From: DATFVA01 sp963774455
GTDB taxonomy: Bacteria; Bacteroidota; Ignavibacteria; Ignavibacteriales; Ignavibacteriaceae
Direction of reading: 5' to 3'
DNA length: 64,000 nucleotides
Assembly (NCBI GenBank): GCA_963774455.1
Contig: CAVZFD010000005.1
Span: forward strand, 1,364,001-1,428,000
In this document: positions 1-8,427 of the stretch, piece by piece
Position numbering within the stretch: position 1 is the first letter of the stretch
Layout of the letters: the number at the start of each line of letters is the position of its first letter
Made by a program: the position numbers and the translations under genes
Notes under the pieces: model-generated
Told to the model about the DNA's origin: nothing
The model's database searches: none
The model's input: the letters and a program-made list of their open reading frames with translations, nothing else

Positions 1-1701
1 CTTTTCCGCATTGAACCTGACACTATATGTTCCGGGGCTTTTTTCTTCGTCAACAAGTACTGATACTTCCTTACCTAAAATATCAAAGACTTTAAGAGAA
101 ACTACACTTCTAGCGGGTAATGTGAAACTTATGGTTGTAACGGGATTAAAAGGATTTGGATAATTCTGATATAACCTGAAATTCGTTTGATCAGCCTTCT
201 CGTTTGAAACATATACAGGGTTTGTTAGTTCATAAGTAACCTTAAATTCTCCCCCTGTTGCTGATGGAAGATGAAGCAGTCTCTGTTCTGCATTAAAGTC
301 GTTATAAACCGTACCATTCTTCTGAACATCCTTTATCCTGTATTTTGAGTCAGGGAAAGCCAATGGATTCATTTTTATTTCCCTGTCTGAATTTACCGGA
401 AGAAAATTGTAGTATAATGTAACAGGATTTTCCTTTAAGAAAAGGTTTCCATAAAGGTAAGTATAATAGCCGAGTTCTATTGAGTGATAGCCAGCTTTCC
501 CACTGTTTCCTTTTTCAAGTCCCCAAATCTGACCGCCATATCTTGTTCTGTCAGAGTATACCTCGCCATACTCATGATCAACAAAATAAGTCATAAAAAA
601 ACTCAGAGTTTCATCGGCCATCTGAAGATATTGGGGTTCCCCGGTGATATTGTACATCATAAGTCCGGCTGTAACTGCCTGTTCCATCTGCCACCATGCC
701 TTAGCAGTATCAACCTGACCCCACATAAGCATTTCACCCGTTTGACGATTAAAGTCTTTATAAGGTCCTCCAAGCTCATGATCATAGCCATTGGCAAGGA
801 CATCATCGATTAAGTTCCTGGCGGCATTAATATAACTGGTATCAGGAAACAACTGGTCTATCCTGCCAAGGCACCAACCAGATTTAAGGACATGCCCCAT
901 TATGGTCATCGTTTCATTGTTATTCCAGGCCCAGTCAGAATAATATTCCTCAACAAAACCAATCGCCTGCTGGGACATACTTCCATAAAGATGCGTTAGG
1001 ATATTATTAGCCAGCTGAAGGAGCCGCGTTTTATAAATATTATCGCCGGTCAGCAAATAAAGCGCCAGTACATTAGTAGTAATGGCATCTACAGTAGCAT
1101 TAAAGCTTTTGCCGGAAACGGTCGACCAGTTATAAGTACCCTGATCAAAATATCCGAATGCCTGCTGATCGTTATCCCACAAATGATCTTCACTGCTTTT
1201 ATAACCTTTTATGAGCTGGTTCCAGTCATTTGTATCCCTTGTTGCTTCAAAATATGCGGCAATACCAAGCAGTGCATAATGCTGATCAAATGTAGTCTTT
1301 ACATCCTCCGGATTTATCGGGTTTCCATTCCTGTCAAGACTATGGTACCATCCGTCATTTGTATTATCCCAGGCGTGGGCATACATAAAATCAAGAGCAT
1401 GACGTGCCATTATAAGATATGACTGATTTCCTGTAAGCATATATGCCCTTACAAAACCATACGCATCTCTTGATTGAGTAATCAGATCCTTATTAGTACC
1501 CCAGCTTACTATAACATTGCCGTAACGATCAACATTAGTAAAAAATCCGCCGAATGAAGAATCATAGACCTGTGTCCAGAACTGCGCGCAGCTGTCCACA
1601 TAAGGAATAGCCTTTGCAGGATCCTGCAGGTACGGCGATTCCGGAACATACTGTGCGTATGAAATGTTGATTAAAAACAAAAATATGTAAAGTTTTTTCA
1701 T
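1..1701 (-). CDS. Secreted N-acylglucosamine 2-epimerase-like protein with T9SS sorting domain (3' end cut by window)
   Basis: The frame is open from the ATG at 1701 to the window edge (567 codons, no stop), so the last residues are missing. Residues 1-17 are a signal peptide ending in SYAQ. The body has the helical-repeat pattern of the AGE (N-acylglucosamine 2-epimerase/cellobiose 2-epimerase) alpha/alpha barrel, including RDAYGFVRAY, FDQHYALLG, a GHVLKSGW block near residue 267 and KAWWQMEQA near 330. The final ~60 residues are a type IX secretion C-terminal domain: YQNYPNPFNPVT followed by VFDILGKEVSVLV. Export and surface anchoring by T9SS are therefore likely. Known AGE enzymes isomerise sugars in the cytoplasm, so a secreted version is odd; a glycoside hydrolase on the same fold is the main alternative. 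Family call firm, substrate unknown. Confidence 0.8.
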   Translation of the reverse strand, partial: MKKLYIFLFLINISYAQYVPESPYLQDPAKAIPYVDSCAQFWTQVYDSSFGGFFTNVDRYGNVIVSWGTNKDLITQSRDAYGFVRAYMLTGNQSYLIMARHALDFMYAHAWDNTNDGWYHSLDRNGNPINPEDVKTTFDQHYALLGIAAYFEATRDTNDWNQLIKGYKSSEDHLWDNDQQAFGYFDQGTYNWSTVSGKSFNATVDAITTNVLALYLLTGDNIYKTRLLQLANNILTHLYGSMSQQAIGFVEEYYSDWAWNNNETMTIMGHVLKSGWCLGRIDQLFPDTSYINAARNLIDDVLANGYDHELGGPYKDFNRQTGEMLMWGQVDTAKAWWQMEQAVTAGLMMYNITGEPQYLQMADETLSFFMTYFVDHEYGEVYSDRTRYGGQIWGLEKGNSGKAGYHSIELGYYTYLYGNLFLKENPVTLYYNFLPVNSDREIKMNPLAFPDSKYRIKDVQKNGTVYNDFNAEQRLLHLPSATGGEFKVTYELTNPVYVSNEKADQTNFRLYQNYPNPFNPVTTISFTLPARSVVSLKVFDILGKEVSVLVDEEKSPGTYSVRFNAEK

Positions 1702-1743
1702 AATGGATCCCTCTCTGAAAATGTCCCGACCTGCTCAATAATG

Positions 1744-3198
1744 TCAGTCTGTATAATGCTTGATTACATTTTTTATACTTTCCGTACAGACGGTACAGAA
1801 AGGTTTTGCGCCCTTTGAGAACATAATACAATCGATCATTGGTCTGTACATTCCTTCAGATGAATAACCCGCACCTTCAAACGCTCCTGTCATACCCCGG
1901 TATTTACTCTCATGAAGGAACCGATCTACTTTATCACTTTGTTCCTTGTCAAGTTTATTATATTTTGCTTTTAACGAGTCAATTTCTGCTTCCGGAGCAT
2001 TATTTCTTTGAAGCGCAGCTATCTTTGTATTTAACTCTCTTCTAATCTTCTGCCAGGCAAGGTCAAACTTATCATATTCTGCCTTTTCCCAGGGTGTAGG
2101 TATCTCTATTCCCGGAGTTATAAGTCGCTTCCATTTAAGATTATCTTTATCAATCATTCGTGTAATATTAGGTTCAACGGGTTCAACACCCTTGGGATAA
2201 AAATCATTGTAGGCAACATCCGAAGTATAATATTCGTCGGCAAGTCCTGAAAATGAATGTCCGAATTCGTGGAGGAAGATATAATCGCTGAACTGGTTAT
2301 CAGATATAAATGTACAGTAGAAGTTATAGATACCGCCGCCGCCGTATCGCGATTCGTTTACCATTATATATATAGCATCATAAGGTACGCTGGCTGCAAT
2401 ATCTCTCATTGCTTTATTGTCTTCAGTAAGAATATACCTTTCGGAACCGAGTGAATAATATGTGGTACCCATAACGGTATTTTTATATATGCCTGCACCC
2501 GGATTGTCGCACCCGCTGTCGAGCGAAGCTTTAAAGACGCCGTATATATTAAACTTATCCCTGAGGGATTTATAAGGTTCCTGGTTCATAAAAAGATCTG
2601 AGAAATGTTTTAGATCTTTCTCGAATTTTGTTTTTTCGTTTTTGGTGTAACCTTCTCCCAGTATAACCACATCAACCTTTTTATGAGGATTGCCGGAATA
2701 GTACTGCCTATAGACCGTGATGCCTATACTGTCAATGGCTTCAAAAGATATATAAATATCAGCGGGATCAATCGTAGTTGAAAAGATTTCGTGAAGCTCG
2801 TTTAATGAATCTCTTTTTTCAAGAGCAAACCTGATTTTGCTTTTTGGTGCAGGGATGAGCGCGCTTTCGCTAAATGACTTCTGTATGCCGCTGATGGCTT
2901 CATCGCTGGTCTGGTACTCTTTAAAATAACTATCGAACCCCCTGGAATAAATAAGTTTGCCTGTTTTCTCTTCATAGACCTTATAGTAATAAGCTCCATT
3001 ATTGAACTTATCTACCAGTTTTTCTGGATTTCCTGCCCAGATGCCGTAAGTATAAATATGATCGGGAGTGATGAGTTCTTCAGAAGAATTACCTGTATGA
3101 TAATAGTCGATCCGCATTGTTTTATCGTTGAAATAATCATTGAACGATTGAGCACAAAGGAGGGATGAGGAGAAGACTAAAAGTATAAGAGTTTTCAT
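1744..3198 (-). CDS. Secreted M64-family zinc metallopeptidase
   Basis: 484 residues from the ATG at 3198. The open frame runs further upstream, but that extension reads through the tRNA-Ser gene, and MKTLILLVFSSSLLCAQ is a clean signal peptide, so 3198 is chosen. The zinc motif HEFGHSFSGLADEY lies near residue 309; HExxH plus the downstream GLADE is typical of the M64 (IgA peptidase) family. An N-terminal beta-rich segment corresponds to the M64 N-domain. The middle carries the family's VVILGEGYT block. The gene lies 42 bases upstream of the epimerase-like gene on the same strand, so the two could be co-transcribed. Substrate unknown; a role in extracellular protein breakdown is inferred. 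Confidence 0.85.
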   Translation of the reverse strand: MKTLILLVFSSSLLCAQSFNDYFNDKTMRIDYYHTGNSSEELITPDHIYTYGIWAGNPEKLVDKFNNGAYYYKVYEEKTGKLIYSRGFDSYFKEYQTSDEAISGIQKSFSESALIPAPKSKIRFALEKRDSLNELHEIFSTTIDPADIYISFEAIDSIGITVYRQYYSGNPHKKVDVVILGEGYTKNEKTKFEKDLKHFSDLFMNQEPYKSLRDKFNIYGVFKASLDSGCDNPGAGIYKNTVMGTTYYSLGSERYILTEDNKAMRDIAASVPYDAIYIMVNESRYGGGGIYNFYCTFISDNQFSDYIFLHEFGHSFSGLADEYYTSDVAYNDFYPKGVEPVEPNITRMIDKDNLKWKRLITPGIEIPTPWEKAEYDKFDLAWQKIRRELNTKIAALQRNNAPEAEIDSLKAKYNKLDKEQSDKVDRFLHESKYRGMTGAFEGAGYSSEGMYRPMIDCIMFSKGAKPFCTVCTESIKNVIKHYTD

Positions 3199-3307
3199 AA
3201 TATTTTTCTTATTAATGATAAGTACAAATTTATTAAAGCGGAAAGAGAGTTGAAAGCTGAAAGCAGTTTCACTTACAAAAAGCAGGCTTTTGACGCTAGA
3301 GAAATAA

Positions 3308-3336
3308 TAAACCCCGATTAACCAGAGGGGCTTTTC
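3308..3336 (-). terminator. Probable terminator after tRNA-Ser(CGA)
   Basis: On the minus strand AAAGCCCC, an 11-base loop and GGGGTTT form a hairpin followed by TTATTATTT, immediately downstream of the tRNA. It contains one G-T pair and the tail is not a pure T run. Confidence 0.5.
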
Positions 3337-3340
3337 TGTT

Positions 3341-3432
3341 TGGCGGAGAGACAGGGATTCGAACCCTGGGTAGGACAAACGCCCCACAACGGTTTTCGAG
3401 ACCGTCCCGTTCAACCACTCCGGCATCTCTCC
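3341..3432 (-). tRNA. tRNA-Ser (anticodon CGA)
   Basis: Read on the minus strand: acceptor GGAGAGA pairs with TCTCTCC; anticodon stem ACGGT/ACCGT encloses loop CTCGAAA with anticodon CGA (reads UCG). There is a long variable arm as expected for serine, and a T arm with GGTTCGAATCC. Discriminator G is followed by an encoded CCA at 3341-3343. The tRNA body is 3344-3432. Confidence 0.95.
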
Positions 3433-3440
3433 GTAAATAA

Positions 3441-4193
3441 TTAAAAAGAACCAAATAAAATTCTTACACTAAAAATTAGCACCAATCCGAGACTAAAAAA
3501 AGTAATTACCAGTCCTTTATGATTTTTCAGCATCTCCCCCATCACTGCGTGAAGTGCTAAATATACAAAACCCCCTGCAATATGTGCCATGATCAGTCCC
3601 ATTACAAGAGGAGACACTCCGGATTCAAATAAATATATACCTGATACAGCTCCGATTACCGTTGTAAATTCAACACCAAAAACATAAAGCAAAATACTCC
3701 CTTTGGAATAACCGGCACTTAACATTAAAGCTGCAAGGGCCAAACCTTCCGGAAACTTGTGGACAGCAATTGCTATGAATACTGAGTTGTCCTTAATGCC
3801 GGGTTCGGCACCTGTTGCGATCGCTGCACCATCGAGGAATGAATGTATCGACAATGCGACCAGCAGGGTCAGTACAATCTCCGAAAATTTCCTGGTTGTC
3901 TGTTCATCAAAGTGAGATGCGGAACAAGCAGGACAAACATGTGCAAAGTAGCGGCTGATAAACCAGAATAGAAAATAGCCGGAAAACCCACTGAGAAGAA
4001 TTTCAAAAATGCTCAGACTTGCGAAAGATTCCGGAAGCAGAGTGAATAAAGCGGCTCCTAGCAGCGCTCCTGCTGAAAATGAGATAAGTCTGCAAAGTTT
4101 TTTGTGTTCCAAACTCAGAAAGAATATTACAGTAGCTCCCAGCATTGCTGAGACCAGGACAATCAAAGATTTGATTATTATCGGAGAATCCAT
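3441..4193 (-). CDS. ZIP-family divalent metal transporter
   Basis: 250 residues with about eight hydrophobic segments. The two metal-binding signatures of ZIP carriers are intact: HSFLDG at 117-122 (TM4) and HKFPEG at 145-150 (TM5). The loop between TM3 and TM4 is short and holds a CPACSASHFD motif (87-96), which may bind metal. ZIP proteins import Zn2+, Fe2+ or Mn2+ into the cytoplasm; which metal is used here cannot be read from the sequence. The gene stands alone between two tRNA-Ser genes; its stop is 8 bases from the 5' end of tRNA-Ser(CGA). Confidence 0.88.
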   Translation of the reverse strand: MDSPIIIKSLIVLVSAMLGATVIFFLSLEHKKLCRLISFSAGALLGAALFTLLPESFASLSIFEILLSGFSGYFLFWFISRYFAHVCPACSASHFDEQTTRKFSEIVLTLLVALSIHSFLDGAAIATGAEPGIKDNSVFIAIAVHKFPEGLALAALMLSAGYSKGSILLYVFGVEFTTVIGAVSGIYLFESGVSPLVMGLIMAHIAGGFVYLALHAVMGEMLKNHKGLVITFFSLGLVLIFSVRILFGSF

Positions 4194-4343
4194 AATAAAG
4201 TTTGAATAAGGCGCCTAATTTAGCAATATTAAATCTCTTAAAGAAATTTTCTATAAGCGATAAAATTCAGCCTAAATATGCCCGGATTGATTCCTTATTT
4301 TTGGTAAAGGGAAGTCTAATTTTTATATTTACATTTCGTTTCA

Positions 4344-4430
4344 GGAAAGGTGCAGGAGTGGTTTAACTGGCACGCCTGGAGAGCGTGTGTGCGGGTAACC
4401 GTACCGAGGGTTCGAATCCCTCCCTTTCCG
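4344..4430 (+). tRNA. tRNA-Ser (anticodon GGA)
   Basis: Acceptor GGAAAGG pairs with CCTTTCC (4423-4429). Anticodon stem CACGC/GCGTG encloses loop CTGGAGA with anticodon GGA (reads UCC/UCU). Long variable arm and T arm GAGGGTTCGAATCCCTC are present. The sequence after discriminator G4430 is CAA, so CCA is not encoded here, unlike the CGA gene nearby. Confidence 0.95.
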
Positions 4431-4438
4431 CAAATATT

Positions 4439-4465
4439 AGCCCGATTTAGATTAGGGCTTTTTTA
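4439..4465 (+). terminator. Terminator after tRNA-Ser(GGA)
   Basis: AGCCC (4439-4443), an 11-base loop and GGGCT (4455-4459) are followed by TTTTTATTTT. It starts 8 bases after the tRNA. Confidence 0.7.
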
Positions 4466-4731
4466 TTTTCTTATCCTCAAAAATAATACATTCCTGTAAG
4501 TAATCCCCCGGAATCTTTTCGCACATAAAACTGTAGTCATATAGTCAGCCCTACAAATAATGGCTGGTTTTATTTATCTGGTTTTGCGAATTAGTTTACT
4601 TTTGGAGTGATTAATTCTTATCCTATTCCAGGACTTCCTTTAAGATACCATTTTTCAATTAATCTGAAAGCTGGCATTTTAAATTTGATCGAATGCTTTC
4701 GCAGGAGAGAAATGAAAGCTTTAGATAAAAA

Positions 4732-4945
4732 ATAAAGTATTCTATTGCACAATCATCGAAATTAAAATATTTGGGTATATTCAGTAACGAAATAGAAACT
4801 TTGGTTAATGAAGAAAAACCTATAGGCTCATACGAAATGATCTGGAATGCCGCTCACCCGCCAGCGGAATATATTTTTACCATATAAAAGCAGTTCATTT
4901 ATCCATACAAGAAAAACGCTTCTTTTGAAATTAGGAAGAAATTGT
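4732..4945 (+). pseudogene. Relic of a T9SS C-terminal sorting domain
   Basis: Reading plus-strand from 4732 gives IKYSIAQSSKLKYLGIFSNE and then IETLVNEEKPIGSYEMIWNA, ending at a stop at 4885-4887. This matches the last ~60 residues of T9SS cargo (consensus: VYDILG-x-EVxTLVNEEKPAGxYxVxWNA). The stop falls where the domain should continue as YFYRLQAG; the remaining residues reappear in another frame (KAVHLSIQEKRFF) up to about 4945. Upstream in the same frame there is a stop at 4726-4728, and no N-terminal gene body was found between 4466 and 4731. This is best read as the decayed 3' end of a lost secreted-protein gene. Confidence 0.65.
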
Positions 4946-4955
4946 TCTAAACAAA

Positions 4956-4979
4956 AAAGCCCCGAATCATCAGGGCTTT
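4956..4979 (-). terminator. Terminator of the multihaem cytochrome operon
   Basis: Inverted repeat AAAGCCC/GGGCTTT with a 10-base loop. On the minus strand it is followed by TTTTG, 25 bases past the stop of the 7-haem lipoprotein gene; on the plus strand it is followed by GTTATTTTTA, so it may work both ways. Confidence 0.8.
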
Positions 4980-5003
4980 GTTATTTTTATTTAAGAGCGT
5001 GCT

Positions 5004-5888
5004 TTATTCACCAAACACGTCTACGTGTCCGTTTATGTGTTTAGTTGAATCGATAATATTGCCTTCAGCATCAATTACACCCGTGTGGCAGATCACACAA
5101 CTGGTGGGCCATGTCTGGAACCTATGCCCTATCGGAGGAAGACCATGGCATGATCCGCATTGTGCTTGACTACCGTCTACCTGGTTCCATACTACAGTAA
5201 TATTATTTCCATACATAGAATCAGATGGCTCTCCCGTTTCATTGTTTATATATATAAATGAGTACTGTGAAGTATCCCTTTTAGATACGAAGTTGCCATG
5301 ACAGTAAGTATTTGCACAGGAATGAGTGCTGTAATCGTATGTTGATTCAACCCCGTGATTATAAACTGCTATACGTCCAAAGTTTATCTGAGCGGGCAGA
5401 CCATCAGGACTTATATGACTTGGGGCAAAGAAATCTGACGGAAATGTATGGCAGTTTGAGCATCTGATGTCCCCGGTCAGGTTATTGGTTACAAGATGAG
5501 CTACGTGAGCACCGACTCCCGCAGCGGTTGTTGAAGTATCACCCGCGAGATCCTGCGGCGGGAATATATGTCCCCCGGGAGCGGGATCACCATGACATGT
5601 ATTGCATGCAAGCGGTCCGTTTGCTTCGGTATGGCAGCCAAGACAGCTTTTGTTCACAGTTCCTCCGGCAAAATCACCGCCATGACACTGCTGACAAAGT
5701 TTCATATTCCAGTTATTCTCTTTTATCAAATTAACATGATAGTTTGGAGAATCCGGATTGAGGATACCTTGTTTATGAACGCTGATTCCTGTAGGAGGCG
5801 GAGTGATATCTTCATTGAGATCACTGCAGCCTGCAATTAAAATTCCACTAAGAATTATTAAGACTATATAGATAATTTTGTAATTCAT
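5004..5888 (-). CDS. Seven-haem c-type cytochrome lipoprotein
   Basis: 294 residues from the ATG at 5888. A GTG at 5909 overlapping the upstream stop (GTGA) is possible, but MNYKIIYIVLIILSGILIAGC is a complete lipoprotein signal with Cys21 as the lipid site. Haem motifs: CXXCH at 65, 82, 95, 143, 244 and 264, and one CANTYCH (CX4CH) at 191, the mixed CX4CH/CXXCH pattern known from Geobacter-type cytochromes. Many free His residues could serve as distal ligands. It is last in an operon with a barrel and two other cytochromes, so it is probably anchored in the outer membrane, perhaps at the cell surface, as terminal electron donor. The surface location is inferred. Confidence 0.85.
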   Translation of the reverse strand: MNYKIIYIVLIILSGILIAGCSDLNEDITPPPTGISVHKQGILNPDSPNYHVNLIKENNWNMKLCQQCHGGDFAGGTVNKSCLGCHTEANGPLACNTCHGDPAPGGHIFPPQDLAGDTSTTAAGVGAHVAHLVTNNLTGDIRCSNCHTFPSDFFAPSHISPDGLPAQINFGRIAVYNHGVESTYDYSTHSCANTYCHGNFVSKRDTSQYSFIYINNETGEPSDSMYGNNITVVWNQVDGSQAQCGSCHGLPPIGHRFQTWPTSCVICHTGVIDAEGNIIDSTKHINGHVDVFGE

Positions 5889-5905
5889 AATTATTTCCGT
5901 TTTAA

Positions 5906-7108
5906 TCACTTAGAACCATGACAATATCCACAGAATCCGGCTCCTGATGGCGTCTGCGGTGAAGCTCCTATGTGACAGTTGAAGCAGACTGAACCCGGAT
6001 CATCGTGCCAGTCCCCATGTGTGTCTTTCATAAACCCGGCAGGATGTGTTTTTGGATTAGTTCCCTGCACTCCGTCATTGTCTACGTGACAGGTTAGACA
6101 GGTCGGATCGGCTCCCTGGACATCATGACAACTCATACAGGACTCGATATCTCTTTTTGCAAGGATCGCATGTTCTCCTCCACCAGAACCTACACCTAAT
6201 GTTGTGAAATTAGGTTTTACGTGAGAAACAGGGGCAACCCCACTTAGCTCAAAGTCCTGATTTTCTCCCTGATGACATTGGGTACAAAATGATTCATAAC
6301 TATGGCAAGTCTGGCATTCGCTTGACTTCTGTTTAGCATCGATTCCATGAATAAACCTGTAATCCAATTGATGCACCTTTGTAATTTTCTGCTGCTTCGG
6401 TCCATCTATGGAATTTCCAGGGGTATAAGGTGTAAAGAAATTCTTCGAGGTGTTGTCTTCCGTGATCATGGTTGTCCCCACGTGACAATCCTCGCAGCTA
6501 TTGTTATCATGACACATTACGCAGTTTGCATCAATATCACGCGCTGCAAATTTATGTGTATGAATAAAATTAACGCTTTTATGCGTCTGGGGTAAAAGGT
6601 CGGCCGTTGAAACATGGCAGGCTTCGCATGCATTTGCTGCAACCTTTGTCGCACCGTGACATGACCAGCAGTCATTCATTTGAGGATAAGGCTGATCTGC
6701 CTGGAATGCGTAGTCTACTTCATTTATTCCCTTGTGGCAAGTCTGGCATTCAAGTTTCTGATCTTTAACATGAAAACTATGATTAAAATACAGTTCAGCC
6801 TTCTTCGGTTCAAGGGTTTCATACACACCATCATAGTGACACATATTGCAGTTATCTTCGCTCTCCACATCATGACATTGGGCACAGTCCTGCATTGTGG
6901 GTATAAGACTCGCATTCAGAGTAGCAGCTGTATCCACAGCACTATGGCAAGTTGAACAGTCTGCTAATTCACTATGGAATTTGTGTGAAAACTTAATCAG
7001 CTTATCATGGCCACCGTCTCCGTGGTCAGTTTCCGATAGGAATGCCGAAAAAAGAATGGTTGTGATTAAGCCTAGAGATAAAAAAATGTAGAAAAATTTT
7101 AATTTCAT
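5906..7108 (-). CDS. Fourteen-haem c-type cytochrome
   Basis: 400 residues with a signal peptide (MKLKFFYIFLSLGLITTILFS) and fourteen CXXCH motifs, in order: CSTCH, CAQCH, CNMCH, CQTCH, CWSCH, CEACH, CVMCH, CEDCH, CQTCH, CTQCH, CMSCH, CLTCH, CFNCH, CGYCH. That is about one haem per 29 residues, the density of periplasmic electron-wire cytochromes such as the MtrA/OmaB type. There is no lipobox, so it is probably periplasmic or plugged into the barrel encoded just upstream (stop of barrel to start of this gene: 10 bases). No catalytic signature of nitrite, hydroxylamine or tetrathionate reductases was recognised; a transfer role is more likely. Confidence 0.88.
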   Translation of the reverse strand: MKLKFFYIFLSLGLITTILFSAFLSETDHGDGGHDKLIKFSHKFHSELADCSTCHSAVDTAATLNASLIPTMQDCAQCHDVESEDNCNMCHYDGVYETLEPKKAELYFNHSFHVKDQKLECQTCHKGINEVDYAFQADQPYPQMNDCWSCHGATKVAANACEACHVSTADLLPQTHKSVNFIHTHKFAARDIDANCVMCHDNNSCEDCHVGTTMITEDNTSKNFFTPYTPGNSIDGPKQQKITKVHQLDYRFIHGIDAKQKSSECQTCHSYESFCTQCHQGENQDFELSGVAPVSHVKPNFTTLGVGSGGGEHAILAKRDIESCMSCHDVQGADPTCLTCHVDNDGVQGTNPKTHPAGFMKDTHGDWHDDPGSVCFNCHIGASPQTPSGAGFCGYCHGSK

Positions 7109-7118
7109 AATTCATCTG

Positions 7119-8390
7119 CTAAAAATTTGTATTAAACCAGTAATTTAGTTTTGCGAAAAGACGAACATCGTCCTTATAGATCTTATTATTTAAATACTGG
7201 CCCTGAATATCCAGTGATAGTGTATGAAAAGGCCTTATATTACAGCCTGCCAGAAGGGTAGTCAGGTTATTCGTTTCAGCATCGTCGGATAATTTATAAT
7301 TGGTATATGATAAGCCCAGGGAAGGAGTTAAAAGTCCTTCAAGGAAAGTATATGCAGTATATAAAGAAACAGCATCCATTTCGCCCGCATAACCAAGGTT
7401 TTTTCTGTAGGTAAGGCTGCCATAGTTTGATATGACTCCGGCAGTTATCCTCTGAGAGTTCTCATCGCTGTAGGTTACGTTGGCTACTTTACCTGTAAGG
7501 GTAAAGATTTTATTCAGTTTATAACTCAATCCTCCTTCGATCTCCTGGGTATTCCCGTAATCGAAAACTGCAAAGATCGAATTATATCTTATCTTAGGTG
7601 ACCTGTAATTGTAATAAGCGTTGAAACCGAGTTTGTCGAGCTGATCGTACGTACCGTAAACCTCAAACTTTGACGTCTGCATAAAATTCAGATCGTAATC
7701 ATACCTGGTGTCAATAGTAAAGGTTTTGGGCATCTCATAGGATACATCTGCTGAAGCAAACTGGTACTGGTTTGATTTATTCTGAATCAAAATCTGGATT
7801 GGATTCAGATTTTCATCAAGCCTGGTAGCAGTGTACTCATCGGCTTTAAAGTTTTTATTTATATAACTCAGACCCATCCTGAAATTCTTCAGTGCTGTTG
7901 TCACAAAACGACCCCCGGCAATAAAATCATCGTTCCAGCTGTTGGTTAGTTCAAGCTTCTGATAAGCAGGGACATTCCCACCGTAATAACCCGTAACCTT
8001 ATAGTCCCCGTTCCGGTAATCAATATTGATTCCGTCAAACAATCCTCCCGCTACCATATTTATTATCGGCTGACGGCCGAGTTTGACTGTAAAAGCATCA
8101 AGAACTTTACGTGCCTCAAAATAAAGGTTGTAGAATCTGACCCTTGGATCATTATCGAGGGGGTTTGATATATCACTTTCAAAGTTCAGGTAGGTTCTTA
8201 ACGAATAGTTATCCTTATTTAGGTTCAGACTTAGCATTTCATACGCCCGGAAGAATGTAGTAGATACATCTACCGTATCGTATCTCTCAAAAGAATAAAT
8301 GGCAGATGAAAATCTGCCATTTAAATTTTGTGCATATGTCATTGAAACAAATAAGGATAAAGCTATGGTGCAAAAAATTATTTTTTTCAT
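7119..8390 (-). CDS. Outer-membrane beta-barrel (porin-like) of the cytochrome operon
   Basis: 423 residues. Signal peptide MKKIIFCTIALSLFVSMTYAQ, then alternating polar/aromatic strands throughout (for example FTVKLGRQPI, YQFASADVSYEM) and a C-terminal aromatic ending in NYWFNTNF, as in outer-membrane barrels. The mature part has only one or two Cys and no CXXCH. The LGRQPI-NMVAGGLFDGINIDY region resembles the 'same-path' loops of porin-like proteins of unknown solute. Flanked by a c554-like gene 37 bases upstream and the 14-haem gene 10 bases downstream on the same strand, it probably forms the sheath of a porin-cytochrome complex, analogous to MtrB/OmbB, though no homology to either is claimed. 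Confidence 0.72.
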   Translation of the reverse strand: MKKIIFCTIALSLFVSMTYAQNLNGRFSSAIYSFERYDTVDVSTTFFRAYEMLSLNLNKDNYSLRTYLNFESDISNPLDNDPRVRFYNLYFEARKVLDAFTVKLGRQPIINMVAGGLFDGINIDYRNGDYKVTGYYGGNVPAYQKLELTNSWNDDFIAGGRFVTTALKNFRMGLSYINKNFKADEYTATRLDENLNPIQILIQNKSNQYQFASADVSYEMPKTFTIDTRYDYDLNFMQTSKFEVYGTYDQLDKLGFNAYYNYRSPKIRYNSIFAVFDYGNTQEIEGGLSYKLNKIFTLTGKVANVTYSDENSQRITAGVISNYGSLTYRKNLGYAGEMDAVSLYTAYTFLEGLLTPSLGLSYTNYKLSDDAETNNLTTLLAGCNIRPFHTLSLDIQGQYLNNKIYKDDVRLFAKLNYWFNTNF

Positions 8391-8427
8391 AGAATTAGTC
8401 TTATTTATTCAGAACAAGATGGATAAA

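Noticed and set aside
484..813. 109-residue plus-strand frame inside the epimerase-like gene
   Set aside because: It lies antisense to a strongly supported coding frame with a signal peptide and T9SS tail; it has no features of its own.
3199..3426. N-terminal extension of the M64 peptidase (76 residues)
   Set aside because: It reads through the tRNA-Ser gene and its terminator, and the ATG at 3198 opens a normal signal peptide.
4847..5044. 65-residue plus-strand frame across the cytochrome terminator
   Set aside because: It begins inside the T9SS relic in a different frame and crosses a terminator; the homologous frame is the one starting at 4732.
7119..8390. MtrB/PioB homologue by name
   Set aside because: Only the barrel pattern and gene context support it; the diagnostic N-terminal CXXC of MtrB was not found and the length is much shorter.
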